Shown piece by piece: positions 1 through 10,567 of a DNA stretch of 64,000 bases (its first letter is position 1; every line of letters starts with the position of its first letter). A model generated the notes under the pieces. The model had not been told where the DNA came from and did no database searches. It was given only the letters and a program-made list of their open reading frames with translations. A program made the position numbers and the translations under genes. The stretch lies in the NCBI GenBank assembly GCA_001839685.1, contig MLAK01000476.1, positions 1 through 64,000 on the forward strand, in the 5' to 3' direction. Origin of the DNA: Tritrichomonas foetus (taxonomy: Eukaryota > Parabasalia > Tritrichomonadida > Tritrichomonadidae).

Positions 1-372
1 ATTTCGTACGTTAAGACTATTTGGTTTGTATACATCTAATCGAATAAAAAAGTTGTGTAGAAATCATCAATTTTTTGAATTAACATATACAAAATGTTTC
101 ATTCAAAAAATGACATCATTGAAAATTATTAAATGTCAATATATTTCACAGAAAGACAGTTTTTTACATAGTTTTTCAAAACTTTATTGAATTTCACCAA
201 ATTAACTCCACTATGTTTTATTAATTAGAAATGTAGAAGATATCCAATAGCTATGTGATTTATTTTTTATAGCTAATATGAAATGTGGAAGAAATTGAAA
301 GAATTATGAAAATTCAATGATGTTTATATCAAACATATTGAAATTTGATTATTTTAATTATCTATAATTAAA
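1..372. other. Intergenic, 5' edge
   Basis: This is AT-rich non-coding sequence ahead of the first kinase gene. No RNA gene, repeat or convincing reading frame is visible. The last 60 bases presumably hold the promoter and short leader of the kinase. No clean TCAYW initiator lies directly before the ATG. Confidence 0.6.
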
Positions 373-1755
373 ATGGGATTCGACGAAGAAATCCCTCGTG
401 TCATAGATCATTATAGGCTTCTCGAAATGATTGGACAAGGAACATTTTCAATCGTGTATCGAGCTCTTGACACAATAACCAACATTCATGTCGCCGTCAA
501 AATATTCGAGAAAAAAGTCAACTCAGCCATGTTCCAGAAGGAAGTTTCGATTTGCAAACTTTTAGACCATCCATTGATTGCTCAAATTTATGATACCTGC
601 GAAGATGATAATTATTTTTATATGGTGATGGAATACATAACTGGTGAGCCGTTTCTCAATTGCATCAATCGCTGCAATCAAATGGAAGAAAATGATATCA
701 GGTATTATTCGATTCAGATAATAAGTATATTAGATTATTTGCATAATCAAGCCCAGGTCTTGCACCGAGACTTAAAAGCAGAAAACATAATGGTCACAGA
801 CAAAAAAATATTGAAATTGATTGATTTTGGCTTTTCCAAACAATTTTCAGATGAGAATCCGCAAACTTCAACGATGTGCGGCTCTTTAGTTTATTCAGCA
901 CCAGAAGTACTAACGGGTAGGCCATATTCAACACCAGCAGACATTTGGAGTTTTGGTGTTTTGTTATACGCTATGGCCGAGTGCTGTTTTCCATTTCAGG
1001 CACGTTCACAATTTGAACTCATTTTCACAATTACACGTAACTTTTCTCTTGTCTTCAAAAGCATGATTTCTCAAGAATTAAAAGATTTAATCACGCTAAT
1101 GCTTGAAAGGGATCAATCCAAACGAATTAAAGTTCAACAAATGAAAAGTCATCTGTTTTTTGTGAAAAGTAATATCATTTCGAAATTAAACTATTTGAAG
1201 AACCCTTCAATGAAAGTTTTCCCAGAATCTATTGAAAACGGAATTGTTGAATCTATGGGTCATTTGAATATCAACACAGATGGTCTTGTTGATGATCTAT
1301 TAGCACATAAATTTTCAAATAAAACAACTGCATATCGAATTTTAAGAAGAAACAAAATAAATTCGATGATTGAAATGGAATACGCAAATTTATCGAACAA
1401 GCCAAGATACTTAATTTCACCATCTAGTTCAAATCAATGTAAAGGAACCTATAATCATGACAATAGTTTCTCTTCCGCCATTTCCGAAATCAGAAGAGCT
1501 AGCAAGCCAGGTGAAAAATCACCAGAAAAACCAACTTATTCACTTAACTTGGCAATGGTTCGTAGAATGGCATCACCATCAAATATGAGTAGCAGACGAA
1601 AATATATTATTACAGACTCTGCAAGAAAATCTAAAAATTCTGAACATAATGATCCTAATAATTATAAGATGATGTTTGCTAAAACTTGGAATCGGCATCG
1701 AAAAGCAAGTATTCCACGACTCTCTTTCCCTTTGATTTTGAGTAATGATGAATAG
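373..1755 (+). CDS. CAMK/SNF1-like Ser/Thr protein kinase
   Basis: A complete eukaryotic protein kinase catalytic domain fills roughly residues 14-267. Visible elements are the glycine loop GQGTFS at 21-26, the ATP-binding Lys at 43 (VAVK), the catalytic loop HRDLKAEN at 131-138, DFG at 151-153, an activation segment with a CGS-type motif (TMCGSLVYSAPE) and a DIWSFGVLLY helix F motif. The CGSL.Y.APE segment and LKAEN loop place it in the CAMK-like (SNF1/AMPK-related) group, which is greatly expanded in trichomonads. The remaining ~190 residues are Ser/Lys/Asn-rich and low in recognisable domains, probably a regulatory tail. All catalytic residues are present, so it should be active on Ser/Thr. 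Substrates are not predictable. Translation starts at the first ATG of the frame. Confidence 0.93.
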   Translation: MGFDEEIPRVIDHYRLLEMIGQGTFSIVYRALDTITNIHVAVKIFEKKVNSAMFQKEVSICKLLDHPLIAQIYDTCEDDNYFYMVMEYITGEPFLNCINRCNQMEENDIRYYSIQIISILDYLHNQAQVLHRDLKAENIMVTDKKILKLIDFGFSKQFSDENPQTSTMCGSLVYSAPEVLTGRPYSTPADIWSFGVLLYAMAECCFPFQARSQFELIFTITRNFSLVFKSMISQELKDLITLMLERDQSKRIKVQQMKSHLFFVKSNIISKLNYLKNPSMKVFPESIENGIVESMGHLNINTDGLVDDLLAHKFSNKTTAYRILRRNKINSMIEMEYANLSNKPRYLISPSSSNQCKGTYNHDNSFSSAISEIRRASKPGEKSPEKPTYSLNLAMVRRMASPSNMSSRRKYIITDSARKSKNSEHNDPNNYKMMFAKTWNRHRKASIPRLSFPLILSNDE

Positions 1756-1763
1756 AATATATG

Positions 1764-1795
<32 letters not shown>

Positions 1796-2466
1796 TCGAG
1801 TTAATTTTCCATAAATTGATTTTATTATGACTATTATTAGAAATATCATATTACTTTGGATAGTTAAACGTTGTGATTTTTATGGATATAATATACTAGA
1901 ATTTTGAGTCAAATTGATACTGTTTCATCATATTATTAAAAAGAAATATATTTATAAATCACAGATCCGATATTTATGCACTTTTCTTCACTGCGGGATA
2001 AATTTTGGGAATTTTTTGAGGCATTTTGCCAGAAAACACAGTGATTGTCAGTTCTCTTAGATTCATGAAACATAATCATATAATTTTTGAAATCAGACTA
2101 TATATGATTCTGCTTAGATGACCAAATATTCTGAAGTTTTAACAAAGGCAGATAATCTGAAAAAGTTTTAGTAACATTTTTATTTCTGAAGTTTTCTCTC
2201 AAAAATAAATTCAATATTGATTGCGAATAAAAATTGATTATATTGAATATTGAAACAAAAAGAAGATATGTCGATCAAAAAGTTGCGTTCAAATTTTATA
2301 TTTCTCAGAAAACTATCCAGATTTGCCTACAAAAATCAATTTGAATGAATCTTTCTCATTTCAAGATAACAAATATAGAAATTATAAATGCGTTGATATT
2401 TGAAAATTGGTGAAGTGAAACAATTTTATGATACTCCTTCTTAACCTCACTCAACTTTGAGAAAGG
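1756..2466. other. Intergenic with 27-nt poly(T) tract
   Basis: A run of 27 T occupies 1764-1790, starting about 9 bases after the kinase stop codon. The rest is AT-rich with no RNA gene or coding signal that I can support. A TGACCAAATAT motif that recurs elsewhere in the first 11.4 kb is at 2119-2129. Confidence 0.6.
2447..2451 (+). promoter_or_regulatory. Candidate initiator (Inr) TCACT
   Basis: TCACT fits the trichomonad Inr consensus TCA(+1)Py(T/A). The predicted start A is 2449, giving an 18-base leader before the ATG at 2467, within the short-leader range known for trichomonads. The gene it would drive itself encodes an Inr-binding-domain protein. Confidence 0.45.
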
Positions 2467-3273
2467 ATGTCAACAAGGTATTCGCTCGAGCCTGCTCTTA
2501 AACAACCTAATTTCATTCACCTATTAAGTGAGAGAGATCGAAAACAATATAACGCGTTAAGGACTTCTTTTTCAAAGGTACAAAAGAGAACAACTAAAAC
2601 TCATGACCATAATTCTCTGAGTCGTCACAGAAATAATGATGTATCTAATGATACTCATCATCACATCAAAAACTCGCCAATCGAAACTTTCAAAAATTCA
2701 TTATTGAAAATCCAGCGCTTCGCAAAAAGAGGAGACAGTGATGATTGGAAACGGTCTTTGGCATGTGGTATAGCATGGATTGACGATAATAATATTGTTA
2801 TCAATACAAGACAACTTCGCCTCCTTTTGTTTAAGTGCAAAAGCTCAATAAATGGATCCCTCCAAAAGATAGGGTATACCAAAACCATTGGAAGAAGTGA
2901 AGCTTTACAAGTTGTACAGAGTATTTTCCCTTTAATCAATGGAAATTTAGCAGAATTGAGAAAATGGTCAATGCGGGTGAAAGAAAAAAATTATGAACCA
3001 AAAATGAATAGTGAGTCAATGAGTTCGATGATTCAAGTTGATGAAAAATCGTCAATTAGCTATGATGTAAAACATGATGGTAGTATCGACTTAGCTAATA
3101 ATGTGGGGAAAGACATAAAAATAGATATTAAAAAAGACGCGAATAAAATTGATGAAGATAACGATATTATCCATAAAAAACCAGCATGCGATGCGAATAT
3201 AACGGATTTATACTTCCATAACAGTCTCAGCTATTCGACAGATCATGAAACTTCCGACATAGAATTGTATTAA
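2467..3273 (+). CDS. Initiator-binding-domain (IBD) transcription factor
   Basis: Residues ~70-170 match the IBD winged-helix domain of trichomonad IBP39-like proteins. The recognisable core runs WKRSLACGIAWID, then INTRQLRLLLFKCKSSINGS and LQKIGY. In T. vaginalis the IBD of IBP39 binds the core promoter initiator and links it to RNA polymerase II; related IBD proteins form a trichomonad-specific family. The protein is 268 residues, with a basic His/Arg-rich N-terminal stretch and an Asp/Lys-rich C-terminal tail (about 175-250) instead of a recognisable IBP39 C-domain. It is therefore better called an IBD-family factor than IBP39 itself. It probably acts in the nucleus on promoters. The start is the only suitable ATG before the domain and has a TCACT Inr 18 bases upstream. 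Confidence 0.82.
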   Translation: MSTRYSLEPALKQPNFIHLLSERDRKQYNALRTSFSKVQKRTTKTHDHNSLSRHRNNDVSNDTHHHIKNSPIETFKNSLLKIQRFAKRGDSDDWKRSLACGIAWIDDNNIVINTRQLRLLLFKCKSSINGSLQKIGYTKTIGRSEALQVVQSIFPLINGNLAELRKWSMRVKEKNYEPKMNSESMSSMIQVDEKSSISYDVKHDGSIDLANNVGKDIKIDIKKDANKIDEDNDIIHKKPACDANITDLYFHNSLSYSTDHETSDIELY

Positions 3274-3663
3274 TCATATGGATTAGCTTTTAAAAAGTTA
3301 TAAATGTAAATAAATAATTAAAATAGATTCAATATTGAAGATTTGAATTTTTTAAATGGATATTCGAAATTAATGTTAACGAAAAAAGAAAAGCGATTCA
3401 ATAATTAATAATATACGATATTGTATGCTAAATTAATCCATGATTTATTGACCAAATACGATTCAGAAAAATCAATTATGAAAAATGTTTTATGGATTTT
3501 AGGATTAGTAATATTATCGTTTATGGCTTATAGAATTAAATAGAATATTTAGAATAAAAAATTCAAGTGTTGCTTCTATTCATTGCTATTGACAGCTAAA
3601 TCACCAAAAAAAATTGAATTAATTGACCATTAATTCAACCTTTAATTAAACGTGCGCCAAATA
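3274..3663. other. Intergenic
   Basis: AT-rich spacer of 390 bases. It contains a second copy of the TGACCAAATA motif (3449-3459). No other structure was seen. Confidence 0.6.
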
Positions 3664-5085
3664 ATGAATGAATCGCTGACGACATTAAATCAAACACTTG
3701 AAACTCCGGACGTTAAAGCGGAAGATGTTATCACCAACGATCAATTTCAATTAGGTTTGAGAACCGAGTATAAGCCATTATTGGAGTTCTTAAAGAAAGA
3801 TTCGACAATAATAAATTTGTCCAAGTGGTGTTTCGATCCGACGCTTCTCGCTGATCCAGACTTCAACAAATACTCGAAAATTATCATTCAGCTTTTCACA
3901 TCATCAATTCCTTCAGTTTTTCAGATTTTTGTCGAAAATCTCACATTCGCAAAAGTTATCCACGATTTTTTGACCAGCGATGCTGCAAAATATCCGCTTT
4001 TTTGTGGCTTTTTGAATCGAATTCTTTCACAGCAAATAAGGTGGGGCGAGCCAACCCTATTCAAAGAATATTTAGATATCGGCGTTTTGTTGATCAAAAA
4101 CATACGGAATATTGCAATACAGGATTTGATGGTGACAATCGCGACAAGGGATAATATCAAAATGTTTCAGGAAATGAATCTGATTTTAATTTTATCTGAA
4201 ATCATGATAAGTGAAATGAATGAATCATGCGCTTCAACAATTCAACAAATATATGATAACATAAGCGATGATTCACCTTTAATTGACCAATTCAGAAACA
4301 CTCAGGTGATTCAAAATATTATTGATTTTTGTTTATCTTCTCAATCTATCGTTTTGACATCTGACTTACTAGATGTTGCGATTCATATTGTTGAAAATAA
4401 TATGGATCTTCTTCCAATTTTGGAAAAGAAGAAAAAAACATTTCAAATCAGAAAAGGCAACATCACGCCTATTTCTGTGCTAATGATTCCTCTCTTCACT
4501 CAGGACATTAATCAATTATTTACTCTCTTTTTTGAACCTGAAGCATGCCAATATTTACATCAATATTGTGCGATGATTATTCCTGACTTGAAACCAGAAG
4601 AAATCATTTCAATTGCAAAAATTCCAAGGCTTATTGATAATGTAATTGATATTTTTGGTACAGACAAATGGTGTCATCACATGACTCAAATTGTGATTGT
4701 CTTTGCGAGAATATTGCCAATTTATGGAAATTTGACAAGCAAAAAATGGGACAATTTCATGAATACATCTGTTTATGAAATGCTTCGAATTTTAGAGGAG
4801 CCTTATGGTGGTGACATCCCTGCAGATGACTCTTATATGTCAGATGATGATGACCCCTCATTCGAAGAAGAAGAGGAGGAAGAAGAGGATGAAAGCAGCG
4901 AAAGCGAAAGTGAGAGTGAGAGCGAAAACGAAAGTGAAAGCGAGAGTGAAAGTGAAAGTGATGATGATGATGATGAAAAAAATGGAAGTAGTGGAAGTAG
5001 TGAAAGCAGTAGCGAGGATAAAGATAAAAATGACTGTTTTAAAGGAGAGCTTGATTTGAGTGAAGAAGAAGAAGAAAAACAGTGA
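3664..5085 (+). CDS. SAPS-domain protein (PP6/Sit4 regulatory subunit-like)
   Basis: The N-terminal pattern (LRTEYKPLLEFL, then KYPLFCGFLNRIL and IRNIAIQDLMVTIATR) follows the SAPS helical repeat, whose family hallmarks are a QN.(R/K)L.(D/E)FL start and an AIMDLLLRL segment. SAPS proteins are regulatory subunits of PP6/Sit4 phosphatases. The helical part spans ~1-380. The tail from ~390 is extremely acidic: long Glu runs, then SES/SEN repeats and Asp runs, coded by GAA/AGY/GAT repeats at about 4840-5075. I chose ATG 3664 (MNESLTT); the frame is open from a GTG four codons upstream, but that is not a credible eukaryotic start. A second, interrupted SAPS gene lies at 11624-13192. SAPS assignment is by motif reading, moderately sure. 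Confidence 0.7.
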   Translation: MNESLTTLNQTLETPDVKAEDVITNDQFQLGLRTEYKPLLEFLKKDSTIINLSKWCFDPTLLADPDFNKYSKIIIQLFTSSIPSVFQIFVENLTFAKVIHDFLTSDAAKYPLFCGFLNRILSQQIRWGEPTLFKEYLDIGVLLIKNIRNIAIQDLMVTIATRDNIKMFQEMNLILILSEIMISEMNESCASTIQQIYDNISDDSPLIDQFRNTQVIQNIIDFCLSSQSIVLTSDLLDVAIHIVENNMDLLPILEKKKKTFQIRKGNITPISVLMIPLFTQDINQLFTLFFEPEACQYLHQYCAMIIPDLKPEEIISIAKIPRLIDNVIDIFGTDKWCHHMTQIVIVFARILPIYGNLTSKKWDNFMNTSVYEMLRILEEPYGGDIPADDSYMSDDDDPSFEEEEEEEEDESSESESESESENESESESESESDDDDDEKNGSSGSSESSSEDKDKNDCFKGELDLSEEEEEKQ

Positions 5086-5484
5086 ACGAAATGATACAAA
5101 AGCTATTTGATAGATGTTTATATTTATAATAGAGAAAAGAAAAAAGAAACGAAGGATTAATGAAGGAAAATATGTTTTTATTGTGTAGTGTCTTTTGAAT
5201 GATGCGATACGATGATAAATATCATATTTTTGTGTTGTACTAAAACTATAATTTTGAAAATCTAATTTCCTTTTTATAATTCATCAATTGAATTTTTTTA
5301 AAATATATTTTTATTTAAAATATTTTCTGTAATAAATTAAAACAAATACTGAATGAAAAATAGACGAATTCTCGAGGGGAAAATAAAATTAACTAAAACA
5401 AAGGAATTTTTCTTTTTAACAAATTAATAAAATGGATATATTAATATAAATAAAATAAAATAAAATAAAACTAGCATTTCACAT
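5086..5484. other. Convergent 3' intergenic with (TAAAA)n microsatellite
   Basis: This is the shared 3' space of the SAPS gene and the STE20-like gene. Four perfect TAAAA units lie at 5451-5470, close to the end of the minus-strand gene. Nothing else was recognised. Confidence 0.6.
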
Positions 5485-7602
5485 CTAAGCCGCTGTCTTT
5501 TTCATCTTCTTCATCATTTTGGCTTGTGCGTCTTCAATTTTCTTCTTGTTTCTTGCTGCACGCATTTCCTTCGCTCTCTTCACGATTCCTTCGTGCCTCT
5601 CCTTCCTCTTCTTCATGAAAACAACAGTCATATGCGTCAAAAATGAAACACCAAGTAAAATCAAAAATCCATTTGTGCCAAAGAGCGAAAAACAGAAAAG
5701 AATCATTGACAAAGCACAAATGATTGTAGCATTGTCATGTCTAATTGCAGCATCGATGTTGATAACTCCATCTTCATCAACAAGTGGTGGTAACAGTTTC
5801 TTTCGCATCATTGTTGCATCAACAGTAGTGTAAATAGTTTCAACTGGTGCATCGGGATTCGTTGCAATTGTGAGTGGGGAAAATGGAATTTTCTTACTCA
5901 TGAAACGAGAAACTTGTTGGAATGCTTTATCATCAAGTTTCAATTGTTCATCTTGTTTCACTTTCTTCTTTTTAGCTTTATTATCATACGAAATAACAAA
6001 GACTGAATCATCTTTCTGTTCAAGTTTCATGGTCCTTCGCATAGAAGGTACGTTCAATTCAAATCTCACTGTTTTCCTCTGTTGCTGAGGTTGTGGTTGA
6101 ACTTGTTGTACTTGCTGTCCTTGATCTGGTCCAATAGGTAGTTGTTGCCCAATAGATTGTTGTTGTTGTGGTGAAATTTGTTGTTGTTGGTTTTGGAATG
6201 ATTCAAAGTTTTGTGAAGGTCCAAGCATGAAGGAATTGAAACCTTCATCAGCCATCGGGCTTCTAAAGCTGTCGAAGTCGTGTGTCATTCCAGTTCCACC
6301 ACCCATCATCATAGATGGTTTTGCATCCAGTCCCAAATTTTTCGCAGTATGTAAATCTGCAGCAAATGGAATTTGGTTGCTGCTTTGAAGGTTACTTTGA
6401 TTTGTTGCCTGGCTGAAACTTAAGAATGCGCTTGCATAATCAGTGAATGAATCCATTTCTGCATCAAATGGAGTTCCTGTCTTTAGTGAGCCAGACATGA
6501 AACTGTCTGAAGATTGAAGTTGTCTTGATGAACCAGCTAATGGTCCTGATCCACTCAAATTAGATGTAGAGCCATCATATAAAGACTGTTGTGATGCGCT
6601 GAAAGAATCAGACGATACACCCAAATTGTGAGCACCTTCTTTAATTAGATCAGCCATCACTTTAACTCTATTGTAAGCACTAGCTCTTTGAATGAAAGGA
6701 TGTTCAATTAATTGTTCAAGCGACCATCTTTCTGTCTGTTCAGAGCAGACACAATGTGAAACAAAATCAGTAAATTCAGGTGAATGCATTTGTGGAAAAC
6801 GGTAGCCTGGAAATCCCTTAATTGCAATTTCAACCATAGCTTTAGTTGGTGAGTACTCCACGTATGGAGGGGCGCCTTCAGCTAATTCCACAGCAGTGAT
6901 ACCAACACTCCATATATCAGCCGGATAGCTATATGCTACGCCACTAATCACTTCAGGTGCCATCCAATATGGGGTACCAACAATGGTCATTGTTGACGAA
7001 CTTGAGCCACCTTCAAACTGGCGGGAAACACCAAAGTCGGCAAGTTTAACTTGTCCCTTAGAATTGAGAAGCAAGTTGGCCGCTTTAATATCACGATGAA
7101 GAATATGGAATGAATTATGGATGAGCAAAAGGCCACGAAGTAAATCATGCATGACACACGCTATTTGGTCTTCACTTAGAACCTGTTCACGTGAGTCAAG
7201 AATGTCTCGAAGTGATCCTCGATCGACATATTCCATCAAAATCATAAGAGAGCCTTCGTAATTAACACAACCGAAATAACGAACAGTAAAGGGAGAATCG
7301 ACTTCTCTCATTAAATCAATCTCGTGTTGAATTTCTTCTTTTGAATGATCATCTTGAACGAGCGAGGGATTGACGAGCTTTCCTGCGAGAATTTTCATTG
7401 ATGGGCGATGAACTATTTGTGAAACTGTACCGAAACCGCCTTTTCCAATGACTTTCAACTTTGTAAAAATCGTTTTGGGATCGATTGACTCATCAAATGA
7501 CCAATTCATGTCCTTATCGATATGAACAGCATGAACCACTTCCATTGGTGCAGAAATAGATGAGTCGCCCTGTGGTTTCTTTCCGAAAAGTCGGGCAAGC
7601 AT
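5485..7602 (-). CDS. STE20-family protein kinase with C-terminal membrane segments
   Basis: The kinase domain spans residues ~46-305: glycine loop GKGGFGTV at 53-60, ATP-site Lys 75 in LAGK, HRDIKAANLL from 169, DFG at 190-192 and the STE20 signature VGTPYWMAPEV. Key residues are intact, so it should be an active Ser/Thr kinase of the MST/SPS1-like STE20 group. Residues ~310-520 are Ser- and Gln-rich linker. A folded-looking stretch follows (~520-600), then two closely spaced hydrophobic segments at ~627-662 and a very basic 43-residue tail. This membrane-hairpin ending is unusual for a STE20 kinase and predicts attachment to an internal membrane. The 705-residue frame starts at an ATG and ends convergently with the SAPS gene. 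Confidence 0.9.
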   Translation of the reverse strand: MLARLFGKKPQGDSSISAPMEVVHAVHIDKDMNWSFDESIDPKTIFTKLKVIGKGGFGTVSQIVHRPSMKILAGKLVNPSLVQDDHSKEEIQHEIDLMREVDSPFTVRYFGCVNYEGSLMILMEYVDRGSLRDILDSREQVLSEDQIACVMHDLLRGLLLIHNSFHILHRDIKAANLLLNSKGQVKLADFGVSRQFEGGSSSSTMTIVGTPYWMAPEVISGVAYSYPADIWSVGITAVELAEGAPPYVEYSPTKAMVEIAIKGFPGYRFPQMHSPEFTDFVSHCVCSEQTERWSLEQLIEHPFIQRASAYNRVKVMADLIKEGAHNLGVSSDSFSASQQSLYDGSTSNLSGSGPLAGSSRQLQSSDSFMSGSLKTGTPFDAEMDSFTDYASAFLSFSQATNQSNLQSSNQIPFAADLHTAKNLGLDAKPSMMMGGGTGMTHDFDSFRSPMADEGFNSFMLGPSQNFESFQNQQQQISPQQQQSIGQQLPIGPDQGQQVQQVQPQPQQQRKTVRFELNVPSMRRTMKLEQKDDSVFVISYDNKAKKKKVKQDEQLKLDDKAFQQVSRFMSKKIPFSPLTIATNPDAPVETIYTTVDATMMRKKLLPPLVDEDGVINIDAAIRHDNATIICALSMILFCFSLFGTNGFLILLGVSFLTHMTVVFMKKRKERHEGIVKRAKEMRAARNKKKIEDAQAKMMKKMKKTAA

Positions 7603-8136
7603 TTGTCGAATATTATTTTATATTTTTTCCTTGAGATAGAGAATTCACCTTTAACGTTAAATTTTTTGGCCTTAACGTGTTTAGAAAACTAATAGATCTT
7701 TTTGTGAATTTATCTGGTCATGTGGGATGAAATTTTTATGTAGATGTGACTAAATAATCATTGAAAATAATTTTTAAAGGCTGACAACAAACGAATGATA
7801 TGTAAACTTATATTTCACAGAGACTCATTGAAAAAATCATTGTTATGTAATTCCTAAATTGTTCAAATAAGTGACCAAATATTATTGAAGAAATTGAAAT
7901 CAATAAAAACCAACAAAATTTTGTTCATCATTTTTATGCAATGAAATATTAAGTATTCTAATATTAATTTATCATAATATAATATGTTAATTATTCTGAT
8001 TGAAAGTTAAAATTAACTCATTTTACAAAAATTTAAAAATTAAGTAAAAATATATATATTTATATTTTCATATGAAAACTTTTATACATGTAAACTCTAA
8101 CTCATATAGATAGTATTAATACTTCTATTCCAGAAC
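7603..8136. other. Intergenic
   Basis: AT-rich spacer between two minus-strand genes, presumably promoter of the STE20-like kinase and 3' region of the transporter. TGACCAAATAT occurs at 7872-7882. No RNA gene or coding signal seen. Confidence 0.6.
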
Positions 8137-9492
8137 TCACAATTCAACTGGCTCAGGATCATCAGCTGTAATTTCAATATGGTCGATATTCACATCATCT
8201 TTTTGGATTGGGGTTTGCTCATTACTTGTATCTTCTGACAGTTTCCCATTATCATTCAAATGATGAATCGCAGGAGTTGTGTCAGGTTGTTCTTCCTGAC
8301 TTGCATCTGGCATCCAAAGCAATCCCCACACGAAACCAATGACACAAACTACTGCATAGACAAAAAGTCCCCATCCTAGACCAATTCCTGATTCCATTGG
8401 TGGCCACATGAATATGATAATTGTAACAAACGCCCAATTTAAACCAGTAAAAATCGAGGTTGCCAATTGTCGAACGGAGTCTGGAAAGAGCTCAGGAACA
8501 ATAAACCATGGAACTGGGCCGAATCCAACACCGAAGAAGAAGAAGTCAAGGAAAAGTGCAACAAGTGATAAGATAGAATTAACATGAAACACATCTTGTA
8601 CCCATACAAGTAATAATGAAACTGCTTGACCTAATGCAGAAATATTCATTGCTATTTTCTTACCAAACTTTTTAACAACAATTGAAGTAAATCCAGTTGA
8701 AATGCATTGTGAAATACCTACAAGAAAAGCACATAATGATGGATCTAAATCAATTTTTGCATTAATGAATATTGATTGCATGTTGGTGCCAGTTGCATTA
8801 ATTCCTGAAAACTGCTGGAAGAACATAAAGAAAAATGAAGCAATTAATGGTTTGAAATATTTCCTTTGGAATAATCTGTCTTTTTCGGCAATTGCAGATT
8901 GGCCACTCGCTTGTGCAAGTTTTAAGTTTGTAACAACGGGGCTTTCTGGAATAAACCAAATTAAAATTGCTAGTAATCCTGAAAAGATACAACATAATCC
9001 AGTTAATAATCTCCATTCACAAAATATTCCTAAAAAGTAACAATAAGCAATTCCAATAGTAACACCAAATTGATGAAAAGTTCCATATGCTTGTTTGTTT
9101 TCCATTGGTGAGATTTCGACGATATACATAGAACAAAGTGATGAAAGTCCACCAACACAAATTCCTTGAATGGCACGCATTAAAAATGCTAACCAGAAAA
9201 ATGATTTCTTAGTAACACAAATAACTATCCATGTGATTGTAGCAATTACAGCATAAATGAAACATGGGAGTTTTCGTCCAAGTTTTGGAACAATTAAATT
9301 TGTTAAGGGACCACCTATAATTGCAACTATTGATGATAAACTACTGAACAATGAACCAATTGTTGTTGACCATCCGAATTCTGCCATCATTGGAGGGCCA
9401 GCAGGAGACCAATATCCTAAAGATTGTCCAACAAATGTTGATCCACATACAAGTACAAAGACATAAGCAAGCTCTTTCCTGCAAAATCCCAT
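8137..9492 (-). CDS. MFS sugar-porter-type transporter
   Basis: The 451-residue protein has about twelve hydrophobic segments in two halves. Sugar-porter landmarks are visible: GRKLPC after TM2, a GGLSSLCSMYIVEISP segment with E and P like the sugar porter TM4-5 region, PESP closing the first half, QQFSGINA in TM7 (the GLUT/HXT QQxSGxN hexose-binding motif), and a GVGFGPVPWF segment resembling GPGPIPW in TM10. It should sit in the plasma or an internal membrane and move a hexose or related sugar. Trichomonads depend on imported carbohydrate. The C-terminal ~55 residues are acidic and cytosolic. It starts at ATG with no obvious alternative. The exact substrate cannot be read from the sequence. 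Confidence 0.9.
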   Translation of the reverse strand: MGFCRKELAYVFVLVCGSTFVGQSLGYWSPAGPPMMAEFGWSTTIGSLFSSLSSIVAIIGGPLTNLIVPKLGRKLPCFIYAVIATITWIVICVTKKSFFWLAFLMRAIQGICVGGLSSLCSMYIVEISPMENKQAYGTFHQFGVTIGIAYCYFLGIFCEWRLLTGLCCIFSGLLAILIWFIPESPVVTNLKLAQASGQSAIAEKDRLFQRKYFKPLIASFFFMFFQQFSGINATGTNMQSIFINAKIDLDPSLCAFLVGISQCISTGFTSIVVKKFGKKIAMNISALGQAVSLLLVWVQDVFHVNSILSLVALFLDFFFFGVGFGPVPWFIVPELFPDSVRQLATSIFTGLNWAFVTIIIFMWPPMESGIGLGWGLFVYAVVCVIGFVWGLLWMPDASQEEQPDTTPAIHHLNDNGKLSEDTSNEQTPIQKDDVNIDHIEITADDPEPVEL

Positions 9493-10567
9493 TGAGTTTA
9501 ATGGTGAGGATAAATGATTAACTTTGAAAATTAATTAGATACAGAAATGTATTCAATTTTTGAATAGAAATACGCAACGATAAACATATTCAAATAGAAA
9601 GTTTGAGTGACTTACTTAAAAAAGGAACTATCCTTTAGAATTTTTCCAAATATTAATTCAAAATTTGCTCGTTTCAATCAATTATTTCAATGAGCAATTG
9701 AATTGAATAGGGTGTTAAAAAAGATCATTCTGGGTTAGAAAAACAAAGAGTATGAGCTTATATCATGAAATGTGTAATAAATGCAAAATCTCTCATTCAA
9801 AGCATGCAAAACAATACTCTAAAACCGACAATTAAATATCTATTTGGTTTCTCGTTCATTTTTATTACAAATTAGACTGTTTAAAATGCAATAAAAATCT
9901 TATAAATGCGCATTTCAATATATCCCTATGCATTACGACCAAAATTTAAGCCATAATTTCAGATTCGCTTTAAATTGACCCAACTTGGCAGTAACTTTGT
10001 TCAAGTTTGGTTGTTATGCAGAGGTATATTTCAATACTATCGGAAGAGATACTTGGTCGAAAAATAGACAACTTATTATTTTTTTATATTTTGTCTCTGA
10101 CAATGTGTGAGTTTGATGTAACTCTTCATGTATTTAGTAATCACCAATGGCCAAGTCTTTTATCCATGATTCAATGATTATGAAATTGTCCAAAGGCAAA
10201 AAACAAGGATATCTCAAAAACTATTCTTAGATCGTCTATTTATTATATCATGAGAGATAGTATTTCTCATGTCTGATACGATTATGACTATTTAAGTGAA
10301 TATAATTGTAAATCTCACTAATGAAATCTTTTTTGCAAAAACAAACCATGTATTTTTTTCCAAAATAGAGAATATCCTTGAGTCATTAAAGTTCATCCAA
10401 CATTTTTTTTTATTTATGTTGTTTTGTTTTTGGTTTGTATGTTTGTGATAATCAAGAATGAATTTCTTCTATAAAATATAACATTATCATTTTTATTCAA
10501 CAAACATAAAATAGTGAATCAATTGGTAATTTCAAAGTGTTTTTGGTGATTTTCGAATCATCAAAAT
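9493..10567. other. Intergenic, ~1.1 kb
   Basis: AT-rich, no supported gene. The part next to 9492 should be the promoter of the transporter. I searched by eye for tRNA B-box-like sequence and found none. Confidence 0.55.

Noticed and set aside
4833..5099. Ser/Leu-rich minus-strand frame
   Set aside because: Antisense of the acidic repeat of the SAPS gene, with no independent evidence.
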